NCBI RefSeq assembly: GCF_001514195.1 | Contig: NZ_KQ948746.1 | Span: 206,864 to 244,943, forward strand | Direction: 5' to 3' | DNA from: Streptomyces griseorubiginosus | GTDB lineage: Bacteria > Actinomycetota > Actinomycetes > Streptomycetales > Streptomycetaceae | DNA: 38,080 nt | Shown here: positions 15,485 to 24,289 of the stretch, piece by piece | Layout of the letters: the number at the start of each line of letters is the position of its first letter | Position numbering within the stretch: position 1 is the first letter of the stretch | Notes under the pieces: generated by a model | Databases searched by the model: none | What the model was told of the DNA's origin: nothing | What the model saw: the letters and a program-made list of their open reading frames with translations, nothing else | Made by a program: the position numbers and the translations under genes

Positions 15485-16432
15485 TCAGTGCCCTGGCACG
15501 TACCCGCGCTGCTTGTCGACCACGTTCGTGAGAGATCTGCCCGCCTCCCAGCGCTCGTACATCTCCACGAACTGCGCGGAGAGTTCGTCCCGCCAGCCGA
15601 CGGTGTCGCCGCTCATGTGCGGGGACACGATCAGACCGGGGACGTGCCACAACGGGCTGTCCGGCGGCAGCGGTTCGGTCTCGAAGACGTCGAGGGCCGC
15701 CCCCGCGATCCACCGCTTGGTGAGCGCCTCCACCAGGGCCTGCTCCACGACCAGTTGGCCCCGGCCGATGTTGATGAACCGCGCGGAGGGCTGCATCATC
15801 CCGAAGCGGCGGGCGTCGAACATGCCCCGGGTCTCGTCCGTGAGCGGGGCGGCCGCGATCACCCAGTCCGCGCGGGCCATCAGCCGGCCGAGGTCGTCGG
15901 GGCCGTGGATCCCGGTGCGGGAACGGCGGCCCACCAGCGCGGTGGTGATGCCGAGTGCCTTGAGGGCGGCGACGATCGCCCGGCCGATGGGCCCGGAACC
16001 GACCACGCACGCGCGCGTGCCCGCCACCCGCTGCGACTCCCGGTGCCGCCACACGCCCTCGCGCTGCAACTCGAGGGTCCGGGGCAGGTCCTTGGCCATC
16101 GTCAGGACCAGCGCGGCCACGTACTCGGCGATCGGCTGGTCGAAGACCCCGCGCGCGTTGGTCACCACCGTGTCGGAGTCGGCGAGTTCGGGGCACATCA
16201 GGTGGTCCACGCCCGCGCTCGCCGTGTGCACCCAGCGCGGCCGCGGGCCCTCGCCCGGCCACGCGTCACGCACCGCGGTCGAGGTGAAGTCCCAGACCAG
16301 CAGCACATCGGCCGACGGCAGCCGCTCGGCGAGCGTGGTCGCGTCCGCATGCTCGACACGGGCCCGGCCGGTGAGCCTGCCGAGGCGCGGAAGGGGGTCG
16401 TCGTCGAGGACGAGAAGGGTGGGCACGGACAT
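15485..16432 (-). CDS. D-2-hydroxyacid dehydrogenase (NAD-dependent)
   Basis: This 315-aa enzyme should interconvert a 2-hydroxyacid and a 2-oxoacid with NAD(P). The nucleotide-binding loop GSGPIG (145-150) is followed by GRRSRTG, whose arginines after the second strand may favour NADPH. Catalytic residues by family spacing are Arg224 (NIGRGQLV), Glu253 (DVFETEPLP) and His272 (SPHMSGD). The N-terminal substrate domain is short but complete. It is the first gene of the minus-strand pair with the amidase and is divergent from the two isomerase-like genes across 274 bp. Its role in the pathway is inferred from position. Confidence 0.9.
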   Translation of the reverse strand: MSVPTLLVLDDDPLPRLGRLTGRARVEHADATTLAERLPSADVLLVWDFTSTAVRDAWPGEGPRPRWVHTASAGVDHLMCPELADSDTVVTNARGVFDQPIAEYVAALVLTMAKDLPRTLELQREGVWRHRESQRVAGTRACVVGSGPIGRAIVAALKALGITTALVGRRSRTGIHGPDDLGRLMARADWVIAAAPLTDETRGMFDARRFGMMQPSARFINIGRGQLVVEQALVEALTKRWIAGAALDVFETEPLPPDSPLWHVPGLIVSPHMSGDTVGWRDELSAQFVEMYERWEAGRSLTNVVDKQRGYVPGH

Positions 16433-16706
16433 CGAGGCACCGTTTCTGCGGGGCGCCGCGCGGGTTCCGGGAGGGCCGCACGGGCGGTTTCTGCACGTTC
16501 ATCAGGGCCGGCCGACCTTTTTCCGCCGGTTTCCGCGGCGCGGCCGAGCGTCTGACGTGGGCGGAAACACCGGGGGTGGGTCAGGTGTGACGTGAGCGTG
16601 ACATGGGCGGATTGACCACGCTCGCACCCGAACCTACCTTCGTCAACACGGGCGTTGCGCACGTTCCGCTGTCCCCCCGTCTCTCAGCGTGAGGCCGGTC
16701 ATCGCC
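16433..16706. promoter_or_regulatory. Divergent control region with TGACRTG repeats
   Basis: This 274-bp gap separates the dehydrogenase/amidase pair from the isomerase pair. TGACGTGGGCGGA (16553-16565) recurs as TGACATGGGCGGA (16599-16611), and a third TGACGTG lies at 16588-16594, 11 bp (about one helical turn) before the latter. These direct repeats may bind the pathway regulator. No gene is seen here. Confidence 0.5.
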
Positions 16707-17531
16707 ATGGACGTCTCCTTTCTCGGTGGTCCGCGCCCGCAGCGCGGTGTCGGTGTCGTCGCCCCCTTCGACTTCGCGCTGGATCGCGAACTGTGGCGCT
16801 GGGTCCCCGAGGAGGTCTCGCTCCATCTGACCCGCACCCCGTACGTCCCCGTCGAGGTCAGCCTCGACCTGGCCCGGCTGGTCAGCGAGCACGAGACGCT
16901 GCACGACGCCGTGCGCACGCTCCACGCCATCGCCCCCGAGGTGGTCGCCTACGCTTGCACCTCCGGCAGCTTCGTCGGCGGGATCGCGGGGGAGCGGGCC
17001 ATGTGCGCGGCCATGACCAGGGCCGGCGCGGTGCCCTCCCTGACCACCTCCGGCGCCCTCCTGGACGCCCTCGCCGAGCTCGGCGTGACCCGGGTCGCCC
17101 TGGTGACGCCGTACACCGTGTCCGTGACCCGGGCGCTCGAGGAGTACGTCGCCGAGGCGGGCGTCTCCGTCGCCGGGTGCGCCTACATGGGCCTGACCCG
17201 GCACATCTGGAAGGTGCCCTACCGCGAGGTGTCCGAGATGGCCCACAAGGCCGTACGGCCCGACGCGCAGGCCCTGTTCATCAGCTGCACCAACCTGGCG
17301 ACCTACGACGTCATCCCCCAACTGGAGGCGGAACTGCGCATACCGGTGATCTCAGCCAACCAGGTGACCATGTGGGCGGCGTTGCGCCGACTGGGTACCC
17401 GAGCCGTGGGACCGTACCAGGCGCTGATCGATCCGGCGGCCAGGAGCGGCCCCGCGCGCCCGGAGATCCCGGGTCTGCCGGACGTCCGGGGACTGCCGGA
17501 CGGAGAACAGCAGCAGGAAGGCTGGACATGA
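16707..17531 (+). CDS. Maleate cis-trans isomerase / Asp-Glu racemase superfamily enzyme, both cysteines present
   Basis: This 274-aa protein belongs to the Asp/Glu racemase superfamily, close to maleate isomerases, arylmalonate decarboxylases and EutA-type proteins. Two catalytic cysteines are in place: Cys84 in YACTSGSFVGG and Cys194 in LFISCTNLAT, at the spacing found in maleate isomerases. It should act on a small dicarboxylate or malonate-type acid by two-cysteine chemistry. The C-terminal 25 residues are a Pro/Gly-rich extension. ATG 16707 has GAGG 12 bases upstream; a GTG at 16689 would add six residues. Its stop overlaps the next gene's start (ATGA), so the two are coupled. Confidence 0.86.
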   Translation: MDVSFLGGPRPQRGVGVVAPFDFALDRELWRWVPEEVSLHLTRTPYVPVEVSLDLARLVSEHETLHDAVRTLHAIAPEVVAYACTSGSFVGGIAGERAMCAAMTRAGAVPSLTTSGALLDALAELGVTRVALVTPYTVSVTRALEEYVAEAGVSVAGCAYMGLTRHIWKVPYREVSEMAHKAVRPDAQALFISCTNLATYDVIPQLEAELRIPVISANQVTMWAALRRLGTRAVGPYQALIDPAARSGPARPEIPGLPDVRGLPDGEQQQEGWT

Positions 17532-18259
17532 CCGCTCTCGGATTCCTCTACCCGGGCCACGCCGCGGAGGACGACTATCCGCGCATCGAACAGCTCCTGG
17601 GCAGCGACATCCGCCTGGACGTCGTCCACACCGACATCGGCACCGACGCCCACCGCGTGGACGCCCTCCTGGAGATGGGCTCGGCCGGGCGACTCGCCGC
17701 GGGCGTCGAGCAACTGCGCCTGTCGGGCGCCGAGTCCGTCGTCTGGGCCTGCACCAGCGGCAGTTTCGTGTACGGCTGGGAGGGCGCCCACGAGCAGGTC
17801 CGCACCCTGGCCCACGCCGCCGGCATGGCCGCCTCCTCGACCTCCTTCGCCTTCGTGCACGCGGCGCAGGAGATCGGCGCCGGGCGGGTGGCGGTCGCGG
17901 CGACCTACCCGGACGACGTGGCCGGACTGTTCGCCGAGTTCCTGCGGGCCGGCGGGATCGAGGTCCTCCAGGTCCGCGGCGCCGGGATCGTCACCGCGGC
18001 CGAGGTCGGCACGTGGGGCGAGGAGGAGGTCTTCGCGCTGGCCCGGGAGGCCGACTCACCGGACGCGGAGGCGGTCCTGCTCCCGGACACGGCCCTGCAC
18101 ACCGCCACCCACATCCCGGCCCTGGAGAAGGAACTCGGCAAGCCGGTCCTCACCGCGAACCAGGTCACCGTCTGGGAGGCGCTCCGCCTGACCGACCGCA
18201 GGGTCAACGCGCCGTCCCTGGGAACGCTGTTCACCAAGGAACCACTCGTCCAGGCGTAG
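17528..18259 (+). CDS. Maleate isomerase-like paralogue lacking the second cysteine
   Basis: This 243-aa protein is a paralogue of the gene before it. The first cysteine is kept (Cys75 in WACTSGSFVYG), but the second is replaced: the aligned segment reads LLPDTALHTATHIP, with Asp187 where the partner has Cys194. Classical maleate isomerases need both cysteines, whereas arylmalonate decarboxylase keeps only the second, so a one-cysteine enzyme of this polarity is unusual. It may be a decarboxylase-like or lyase enzyme, or a non-catalytic subunit of a heteromer. The 4-bp overlap with the upstream gene favours a complex or consecutive steps. It ends shortly before a strong hairpin at 18348-18368. 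Confidence 0.85.
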   Translation: MTALGFLYPGHAAEDDYPRIEQLLGSDIRLDVVHTDIGTDAHRVDALLEMGSAGRLAAGVEQLRLSGAESVVWACTSGSFVYGWEGAHEQVRTLAHAAGMAASSTSFAFVHAAQEIGAGRVAVAATYPDDVAGLFAEFLRAGGIEVLQVRGAGIVTAAEVGTWGEEEVFALAREADSPDAEAVLLPDTALHTATHIPALEKELGKPVLTANQVTVWEALRLTDRRVNAPSLGTLFTKEPLVQA

Positions 18260-18347
18260 CGACCGGCGGGGAGTACCGGCCGTCCGGGTGCGGGCGGTCG
18301 GCGGGGAGCACCGGCCGTCCAGGCGTGAGCCACCGGCCGAGGGCACT

Positions 18348-18368
18348 GGCCGCCCCCCGGGGGCGGCC
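18348..18368. terminator. Bidirectional GC-rich terminator hairpin
   Basis: GGCCGCCCCC and GGGGGCGGCC face each other around one base, giving a 10-bp stem between the converging isomerase-like gene (plus) and small membrane protein gene (minus). No T run follows, as is common in streptomycetes. Upstream of it the block CGGCGGGGAG.ACCGGCCGTCC occurs twice (about 18264 and 18299). Confidence 0.6.
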
Positions 18369-18383
18369 GGGCTCCGGCTCCCG

Positions 18384-18644
18384 TCACATCCGGGTCCGGC
18401 GGCGCACCGAGCGCAGCCGCATCGTCAGGCCGATGGCCAGCATGATCAGGGCGGCGGCGCAGTAGGCCCACGAGCCGCTGCCCCGCACCGCGTCGACGGA
18501 GGCCAGCACGACCCACAGGCCGGCCACCACGCTCAGCGCGGTCCAGGCGATGTCGGCGATACGGACGGACAGCTGGGCCTCCTGCCGGGTCCCGGGCTCC
18601 AGCGGCCCGATCTCGCCATCCCGTGAAGTGCTCTCCCTCGTCAT
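18384..18644 (-). CDS. Small two-TM membrane protein, unknown function
   Basis: This 86-aa protein has a polar acidic N-terminus, two membrane segments (about 29-50 and 58-76) and an Arg-rich C-terminus (MRLRSVRRRTRM), so both ends are probably cytoplasmic. The ATG has GGAGGG six bases upstream, which makes it convincing as a gene. I do not recognise a family. It stands alone between converging transcripts. Confidence 0.72.
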   Translation of the reverse strand: MTRESTSRDGEIGPLEPGTRQEAQLSVRIADIAWTALSVVAGLWVVLASVDAVRGSGSWAYCAAALIMLAIGLTMRLRSVRRRTRM

Positions 18645-18816
18645 GGGCGATCCCTCCGGTCAGTGAGGTGGTGCGCTCTGGGTACCCGGGAGCCCCTGCG
18701 GCAAGCGGCCGGGCACCTGACGGGATGCGGAGGCAGCGGCTCCGTGGACGAGGGGACGGTGGCCGGGGACGGGCCGCGTCCGGGAATAACCGGGGACAGT
18801 CTCCTGTTGCCGCCAC

Positions 18817-18850
18817 GACGACAGCGCACGGCTGACGACAGCGCACGGCT
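18817..18850 (+). repeat. Perfect 17-bp tandem duplication before the luciferase-like gene
   Basis: GACGACAGCGCACGGCT occurs twice without a spacer, ending eight bases before the GGAGG of the monooxygenase gene. The remaining 228-bp gap shows no gene. It may be a recent slip or a two-site operator in the 5' leader. Confidence 0.6.
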
Positions 18851-18872
18851 CACGAGCAGGAGGCACCCCACC

Positions 18873-19961
<1,089 letters not shown>

Positions 19962-19980
19962 CCGTCGGCCGGCGGGGCCC

Positions 19981-21786
19981 TCAGACCTGGGCGCCCATCA
20001 GCCCGGAGATACGATCCGGCGACACCGGCCGCGAGTACAGCCAGCCCTGGCCGGTGTCGCAGCCGATGCGGCGCAGCCGGGTGGCCTGGGCCGAGGTCTC
20101 GACGCACTCCGCGGTGACGGTGAGGCCGAGGCGGTGGGCCAGCTGGATCATCGCCTCGACGACGACCTCGTCGGCCGGGTTCGGCGGGACGCCCTCGCCC
20201 TCGTACTGGAAGCCGCGAACGAAGGAGCCGTCCAGCTTCAGAACGGAGACCGGAAGGCGGCTGAGGTAGGCGAGGTTGGAGTAGCCGGTGCCGAAGTCGT
20301 CGATGGCGATGCCGACGCCCATGTCGCTCAGCGCCTGGAGGGCCTGGAGCGGGCGGCCCGCCGAGCCCATGACCGCGGACTCGGTGAGTTCGATCTGGAG
20401 CAGGTGCGGGGCGAGGCCGGTCTCGGCAAGGGTCTGCGCCACGTCCGCGACCAGGTCGGAGTCCCACACCTGGCGGACCGCCACGTTGACGCTGACGAAG
20501 ATCGGCGGCTCGTCGGGGTGGTCCAGCTGCCACTGCCGGGCCTGGCGACAGGCGGTGGCGAGGATCCAGCGGCCCAGCGGGACGATCGAGCCGTCCTCCT
20601 CGGCCAGTGCGATGAACCGATTCGGCGTCAGCATCCCGAACTGCGGGTGGTTCCAGCGCACCAGCGCCTCCACCCCGCGCAGCCGCCCGTCCTCCATGCC
20701 CACCAGCGGCTGGTACTCCAGCTGGAACTCACCGCGCTCGATGGCCGGACGGAGCGTGGAGGCCAGCGCCTGGCGGGTCATGCGGTGGGCGTTGCGCTCC
20801 GGGTCGAAGAGCGTCCAGCGGTCCCGGCCGTCCGCCTTGGCCCAGTACAGGGTGGTGTCGGCGGCCTGCATCAGCCCGGTCGCGGAGGTGCCCTCGGCCT
20901 GCCGCTCGACCACGCCGATCGACGCCGAGACCGACATCCGGTGCCCGGAGACGTCGAAGGGCGCCTGGATCGCCTTCAGCAGCGCCTCGGCGAGGTCGGC
21001 GAGCTGCTCGGTGCCGGTGGAGTCCTCGACCAGCAGCGCGAACTCGTCGCCGCCCAGGCGGGCCACCAGGGGAGCGGTCGCCCGGCCCTGCCCGGCCTCG
21101 TTCGCGCAACGCGTGAGCCGCTCGGCGACGGCGGCCAGCAGCCGGTCGCCGACCCGGTGGCCGAGGGTGTCGTTGACGGCCTGGAACCCGTCGAGGTCCA
21201 GGTAGCACAGCCCGATCCGGCCGGTGCCGCCCTGCTGGTACGACTCCGGCTCCAGCGCGGCCGTCAGCCGCTCGAAGAACAGGGTGCGGTTGGCCAGCCG
21301 GGTCACCGGGTCGTGCATCTGCAAGTGCCGCAGCCGGGCCTGGAGTTCACGCCGGGCGGTGATGTCGGCGACGGACAGCAGCACGCCCGGCGCACCGTCG
21401 GCCAGGGGCGTGATGGTGATCTGCGCCCACATGGAGTGCCCGTCGGGGTGCTTCAGCCGCCGCTTGCAGCGCAGCTTCGCCTGCCGTCCGCGCAGCACCT
21501 CGCGGTAGGAGTGCCAGGTGCGCGCGTCCGAGGCGAGGTCCACCAGGTCGGCGGCCAGGGCCCCGGTCAACTCTCCCGGTACGGCCCCGAGCAGCTCGCC
21601 GAAGGCGGGGTTGGCGTCGACGACCGTGCCGTCGCGGTCCACCACCGCCATGGCCAGCGGCGCGGCGGCGAAGGCCGCACGGTGCGACGGCGGCCCGGTA
21701 CGGGTAGCTGTTGTGATGTCACTCTCTGTTACGGTCGACCCGTCGAGGTCTGCCGCGGGCGCCGGCCCTTCGGACGTTTCGTTCAC
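19981..21786 (-). CDS. cdgA: PAS-GGDEF-EAL cyclic di-GMP turnover protein (CdgA-like)
   Basis: This 601-aa cytoplasmic protein could make or break cyclic di-GMP. A PAS domain (about 35-148) precedes a GGDEF domain with an intact GGDEF at 245-249 and no RxxD inhibitory site, then an EAL domain with EAL at 373-375, IELTES (465-470) and DDFGTGYS (496-503). Both catalytic signatures look complete. GTG 21786 has GGGAG six bases upstream; the frame runs open to 22056, but that part is atypical. In Streptomyces such proteins set the c-di-GMP level that controls BldD and development. The symbol rests on domain order and remembered synteny with SCO2817. A BldD-like box lies inside the first codons. 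Confidence 0.85.
   Translation of the reverse strand: MNETSEGPAPAADLDGSTVTESDITTATRTGPPSHRAAFAAAPLAMAVVDRDGTVVDANPAFGELLGAVPGELTGALAADLVDLASDARTWHSYREVLRGRQAKLRCKRRLKHPDGHSMWAQITITPLADGAPGVLLSVADITARRELQARLRHLQMHDPVTRLANRTLFFERLTAALEPESYQQGGTGRIGLCYLDLDGFQAVNDTLGHRVGDRLLAAVAERLTRCANEAGQGRATAPLVARLGGDEFALLVEDSTGTEQLADLAEALLKAIQAPFDVSGHRMSVSASIGVVERQAEGTSATGLMQAADTTLYWAKADGRDRWTLFDPERNAHRMTRQALASTLRPAIERGEFQLEYQPLVGMEDGRLRGVEALVRWNHPQFGMLTPNRFIALAEEDGSIVPLGRWILATACRQARQWQLDHPDEPPIFVSVNVAVRQVWDSDLVADVAQTLAETGLAPHLLQIELTESAVMGSAGRPLQALQALSDMGVGIAIDDFGTGYSNLAYLSRLPVSVLKLDGSFVRGFQYEGEGVPPNPADEVVVEAMIQLAHRLGLTVTAECVETSAQATRLRRIGCDTGQGWLYSRPVSPDRISGLMGAQV
21719..21731. promoter_or_regulatory. BldD-like box inside the 5' coding end of the GGDEF-EAL gene
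   Basis: TCACTCTCTGTTA fits the published BldD consensus TNACNC(A/T)GNGTNA at all specified positions except the central G. It covers codons 19-23 counted from GTG 21786. BldD is known to control cdgA in S. coelicolor; whether this box is used is inference. Confidence 0.4.
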
Positions 21787-22100
21787 CGCTAGCTCCCGCA
21801 GTGCACTCGATCGCTGTCCGCGCAGGAAAGTGTGCCGATCATAGAGGCTGCCCTGAGGCCCTTCCAGCCATTGCCCAGTCTCGCGGACCGGCAACCCCTC
21901 TTGGCAGATCGTTTCTGCCCGGGGCTGGACGGGTTCTTCGGGCCCAGGACCGGTTGTGACGTTCCGTGAGCGATTCGGGGGTGTCGGCCGGTTCGGGAGG
22001 TCACGCCAACTCACTCGTCCGGTGCAGATAAACAGGACGTAGCACTGCAAAACCACACAGGCTGGGTGCGGTATCCCGTGAACCGTTCCCGGAGGTCCTG
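21787..22100. promoter_or_regulatory. Divergent intergenic region between the GGDEF-EAL and M6 protease genes
   Basis: This 314-bp gap has no convincing gene. On the minus strand a possible promoter is TGGAAG (21861-21866), 17 bp and TATGAT (21838-21843), about 52 bp before the GGDEF-EAL start. TCACGCCAACTCACT (22001-22015) contains two TCAC half-sites in direct orientation, a weak BldD-like arrangement. The protease promoter is not located. Confidence 0.45.
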
Positions 22101-23354
22101 TTGCCGCGCCCGTTTCCGCGCACTCTCCCGCGCCCCCGACTGCGCAGCACCGCCGCCGTGTTCACCACCATGGCGGCCCTCGCCGCCACCTCCCTCGTCG
22201 CCGGCCACTCCGCGGCCGAACCCTTCTCCTCGGCGCCCTGCACCCTGGAGCGCACCGAGGCCCACCACTCGGAGGGCCTGGACACCTGGAACAGCGCCTA
22301 TCCGCGCCCGGCCCGCGCCCTCGACGCGGTCATGGTCTTCCTCTCCTTCCCGGACGCCCGGCCCCTGACCAGCCCCGCCGAGCTGACCGCCGATCACTTC
22401 CCGGGCACCACCCGCTTCTTCGAGCAGGCCTCCTACGGCCGCTTCACCCTGCGCCCGCACTCGCTGCGGCACTGGATCCGGATGCCGAGGCCGTCGACGT
22501 CGTACGCCATACAGCGCGACTGGAGCGCCCCGGACCGGGCCGCCTACCTCCGGGACGCCCTCGCCGCGGCCGACCCCCAGGTCGACTTCTCGCGCTACGA
22601 CGTCGTCTACTTCGTCGCCGACCCGGACGCGCCCGGCGTCGACTCGGACGCCACGAAGGTCGTCAACCTGGACGTGCCGCTGCGGGCGGACGGCACGGAC
22701 ATCCGCCGGGTGGTCACGGTCTTCGAGAAGCACCCGCCGGACCGGCTGGTGCTGGCCCACGAGACCGGGCACGTGTTCGATCTTCCGGACCTCTACCACC
22801 GGCCCGCGGACGGCAAGGGCGACTGGGACACCTACGTCGGCGACTGGGACCTGATGGGCAGCCAGTTCGGTCTCGCCCCGGACCTGTTCGCCTGGCACAA
22901 GTGGAAGCTGGGCTGGCTGGAGCGGCGGCAGGTGGTGTGCGTACGGGGGCCCGAGCCCAAGCGGCTGACGCTGGAGCCGCTGGAGACCGGCCCCGGCAAC
23001 GCCGGGATCTTCGGCCCGGGCCGCGGCACCAAGCTCGCGGTGGTCCGCACCGGGGACGACAGCGTGCTCGCCTTCGAGGCACGCGGGGCGGTGGGCCCCG
23101 ACGCGGCGGTGTGCCGGCAGGGCATCCTGATCTACCGCGTCCACAGCGGCACCGCGTCCGGCACGGGCCCCGTCCAGGTCATCGACGCCCACCCCCGCAC
23201 CGAGGCCTGCTGGGAGAACTCCGTCTACCCACCCCTGGCCGACGCCCCGGTCGACACCGGCGAAACCTTCACGGTCCCGGACACCAAGGTCCAACTGAAG
23301 GTGACAAGCCGGACACCGACGGGGGCGTGGAACGTGCAGATCACGGCGGGCTGA
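22101..23354 (+). CDS. Secreted M6 family (immune inhibitor A-like) metalloprotease
   Basis: This 417-aa zinc protease is exported: an Arg/Pro-rich start is followed by a signal segment (about 16-40, ending AGHSAAEP). The catalytic site is HETGHVFDLPDLYH (HExxH with a downstream Asp and His), followed by GDWDLMGSQFG, whose Met lies in the Met-turn position of M6 enzymes. The C-terminal part is beta-rich (VQLKVTSRTPTGAWNVQI). No pro-domain or PKD repeat is evident, so it is a short family member. The TTG start has GGAGG at 22091-22095, five bases upstream. It is transcribed alone, divergent from the GGDEF-EAL gene. Confidence 0.85.
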   Translation: MPRPFPRTLPRPRLRSTAAVFTTMAALAATSLVAGHSAAEPFSSAPCTLERTEAHHSEGLDTWNSAYPRPARALDAVMVFLSFPDARPLTSPAELTADHFPGTTRFFEQASYGRFTLRPHSLRHWIRMPRPSTSYAIQRDWSAPDRAAYLRDALAAADPQVDFSRYDVVYFVADPDAPGVDSDATKVVNLDVPLRADGTDIRRVVTVFEKHPPDRLVLAHETGHVFDLPDLYHRPADGKGDWDTYVGDWDLMGSQFGLAPDLFAWHKWKLGWLERRQVVCVRGPEPKRLTLEPLETGPGNAGIFGPGRGTKLAVVRTGDDSVLAFEARGAVGPDAAVCRQGILIYRVHSGTASGTGPVQVIDAHPRTEACWENSVYPPLADAPVDTGETFTVPDTKVQLKVTSRTPTGAWNVQITAG

Positions 23355-23445
23355 CTCTCGACCTACGGCACGGTGGCCGACAGGGAGGGGGGTGTGGGTG
23401 GCGGAGCCCCCACAACGCGCGGCGCAGCCGCGCAGAAATGACGAC

Positions 23446-23484
23446 GGCGAGGCCGGTTCGCGCTTTCCGCGAACATGCCTCGCC
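23446..23484 (-). terminator. Two-part hairpin downstream of the third tRNA-Lys
   Basis: GGCGAGGC (23446-23453) pairs with GCCTCGCC (23477-23484), and inside it GTTCGCG (23456-23462) pairs with CGCGAAC (23468-23474). The long interrupted stem lies 11 bp past the 3' end of the tRNA and is its likely terminator, perhaps also serving the converging protease gene. Confidence 0.65.
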
Positions 23485-23494
23485 ATCGACGTCG

Positions 23495-23568
23495 TGCGCC
23501 GCCAGGGACTCGAACCCCGGACCCGCTGATTAAGAGTCAGCTGCTCTAACCAACTGAGCTAGCGGCGC
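23495..23568 (-). tRNA. tRNA-Lys(CTT)
   Basis: The sequence is identical to the copy at 5696-5769: complete cloverleaf, anticodon CTT, discriminator A and no encoded CCA. Its first ten bases overlap the last codons of the primase/polymerase-like gene on the same strand, and the TAG of the D-stem region (GCGCCGCTAG) is that gene's stop codon. It may thus be cut out of that gene's transcript. Confidence 0.97.
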
Positions 23569-24146
23569 CTGCTGACGTCGTAGACCTTAGCATCCTGATC
23601 GGCCGGGGGAAAAATCGAAATCCGCACGGCGTTCCGGGCCGCCCGGACGGCCGCCCAGACCAGGATTTCCGGGCCCGGCAGCCAGGGGTGGCGGGTGTCC
23701 GGGGCGACCAGCCAGCGGGACGTCAGTCCGGAGTGCGCGGCGCTCAGCGGGGCTGGGACGGTCACCGCGTCGCCCGTGCCGTGGCACAGCAGCGGCGGGA
23801 TCGCCCCCGTCCGCCCGAACTCCTCCCACCGCAGCAGCGACGGCAGCCGCTGAGCCGTGCCCGGCGCCGAGAAGAGCAGCATCCGCCCCCGCAGCGTGGC
23901 GACCGGCCCCGAGCCCGGCCCCTCGTCCCACAGCCGGTCCAGCATCCGGCGCCCGAAGATCGCGGGGACGCTGACCACGTCGAAGGCGGTGCCGCAGGGC
24001 AGCACCACCGGAGCGGTGGGCCGTTCCTCCCACAACGCCAGGGTGCTGCGCGGATACGTTCCTGCCGAGGTGAGCCAGGCGGCCCCGTCCGTGGTGACAC
24101 CGGAGACGTCGAAGCGGTCGGAGAAAGGTTCGTCGCGTGCGCTCAT
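23559..24146 (-). CDS. Primase/polymerase (PrimPol N-terminal)-like protein
   Basis: This 195-aa protein resembles the streptomycete proteins annotated as bifunctional DNA primase/polymerase. Landmarks are AWLTSAGTYPRSTLALW, VVLPCGTAFDVVSVPA and RGRMLLFSAPGTAQRLPSLLRWEE. The catalytic acidic residues of true PrimPols are not clear to me, so activity is doubtful; many such short homologues may be regulatory or degenerate. It starts at ATG 24146 after a weak ribosome site. Its stop codon lies within the tRNA-Lys gene. It is the last gene of the minus-strand run that includes the nuclease and helicase, but separated by a 143-bp gap with a palindrome. Confidence 0.7.
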   Translation of the reverse strand: MSARDEPFSDRFDVSGVTTDGAAWLTSAGTYPRSTLALWEERPTAPVVLPCGTAFDVVSVPAIFGRRMLDRLWDEGPGSGPVATLRGRMLLFSAPGTAQRLPSLLRWEEFGRTGAIPPLLCHGTGDAVTVPAPLSAAHSGLTSRWLVAPDTRHPWLPGPEILVWAAVRAARNAVRISIFPPADQDAKVYDVSRRR

Positions 24147-24237
24147 GGCATCTACAGGTACCGGGCGTGAGCGCGCGGCTCCCGAGGGTTGCGGGAATCC
24201 GGGACAGGGGAGGGGAGAGGGGAGTATCTTGCCCGCC

Positions 24238-24249
24238 TGGCATATGCCA
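24238..24249. promoter_or_regulatory. 12-bp perfect palindrome upstream of the primase-like gene
   Basis: TGGCATATGCCA here repeats the core of the palindrome at 6870-6883 exactly. It lies 92 bp before the primase/polymerase-like start codon, in the 143-bp gap. It looks like an operator of an unknown dimeric regulator. Confidence 0.45.
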
Positions 24250-24289
24250 AAGCTTTACTCAAGCGGCGGTCACGGCCACCGCATCAGGC

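Noticed and set aside
15029..16555. 508-aa plus-strand open frame opposite the dehydrogenase and amidase genes
   Set aside because: The opposite strand carries two enzymes with complete catalytic motifs; this frame has none.
22001..22015. TCACGCCAACTCACT as a BldD site
   Set aside because: The half-sites are direct and three specified positions of the consensus fail, so it was kept only as a weak note.
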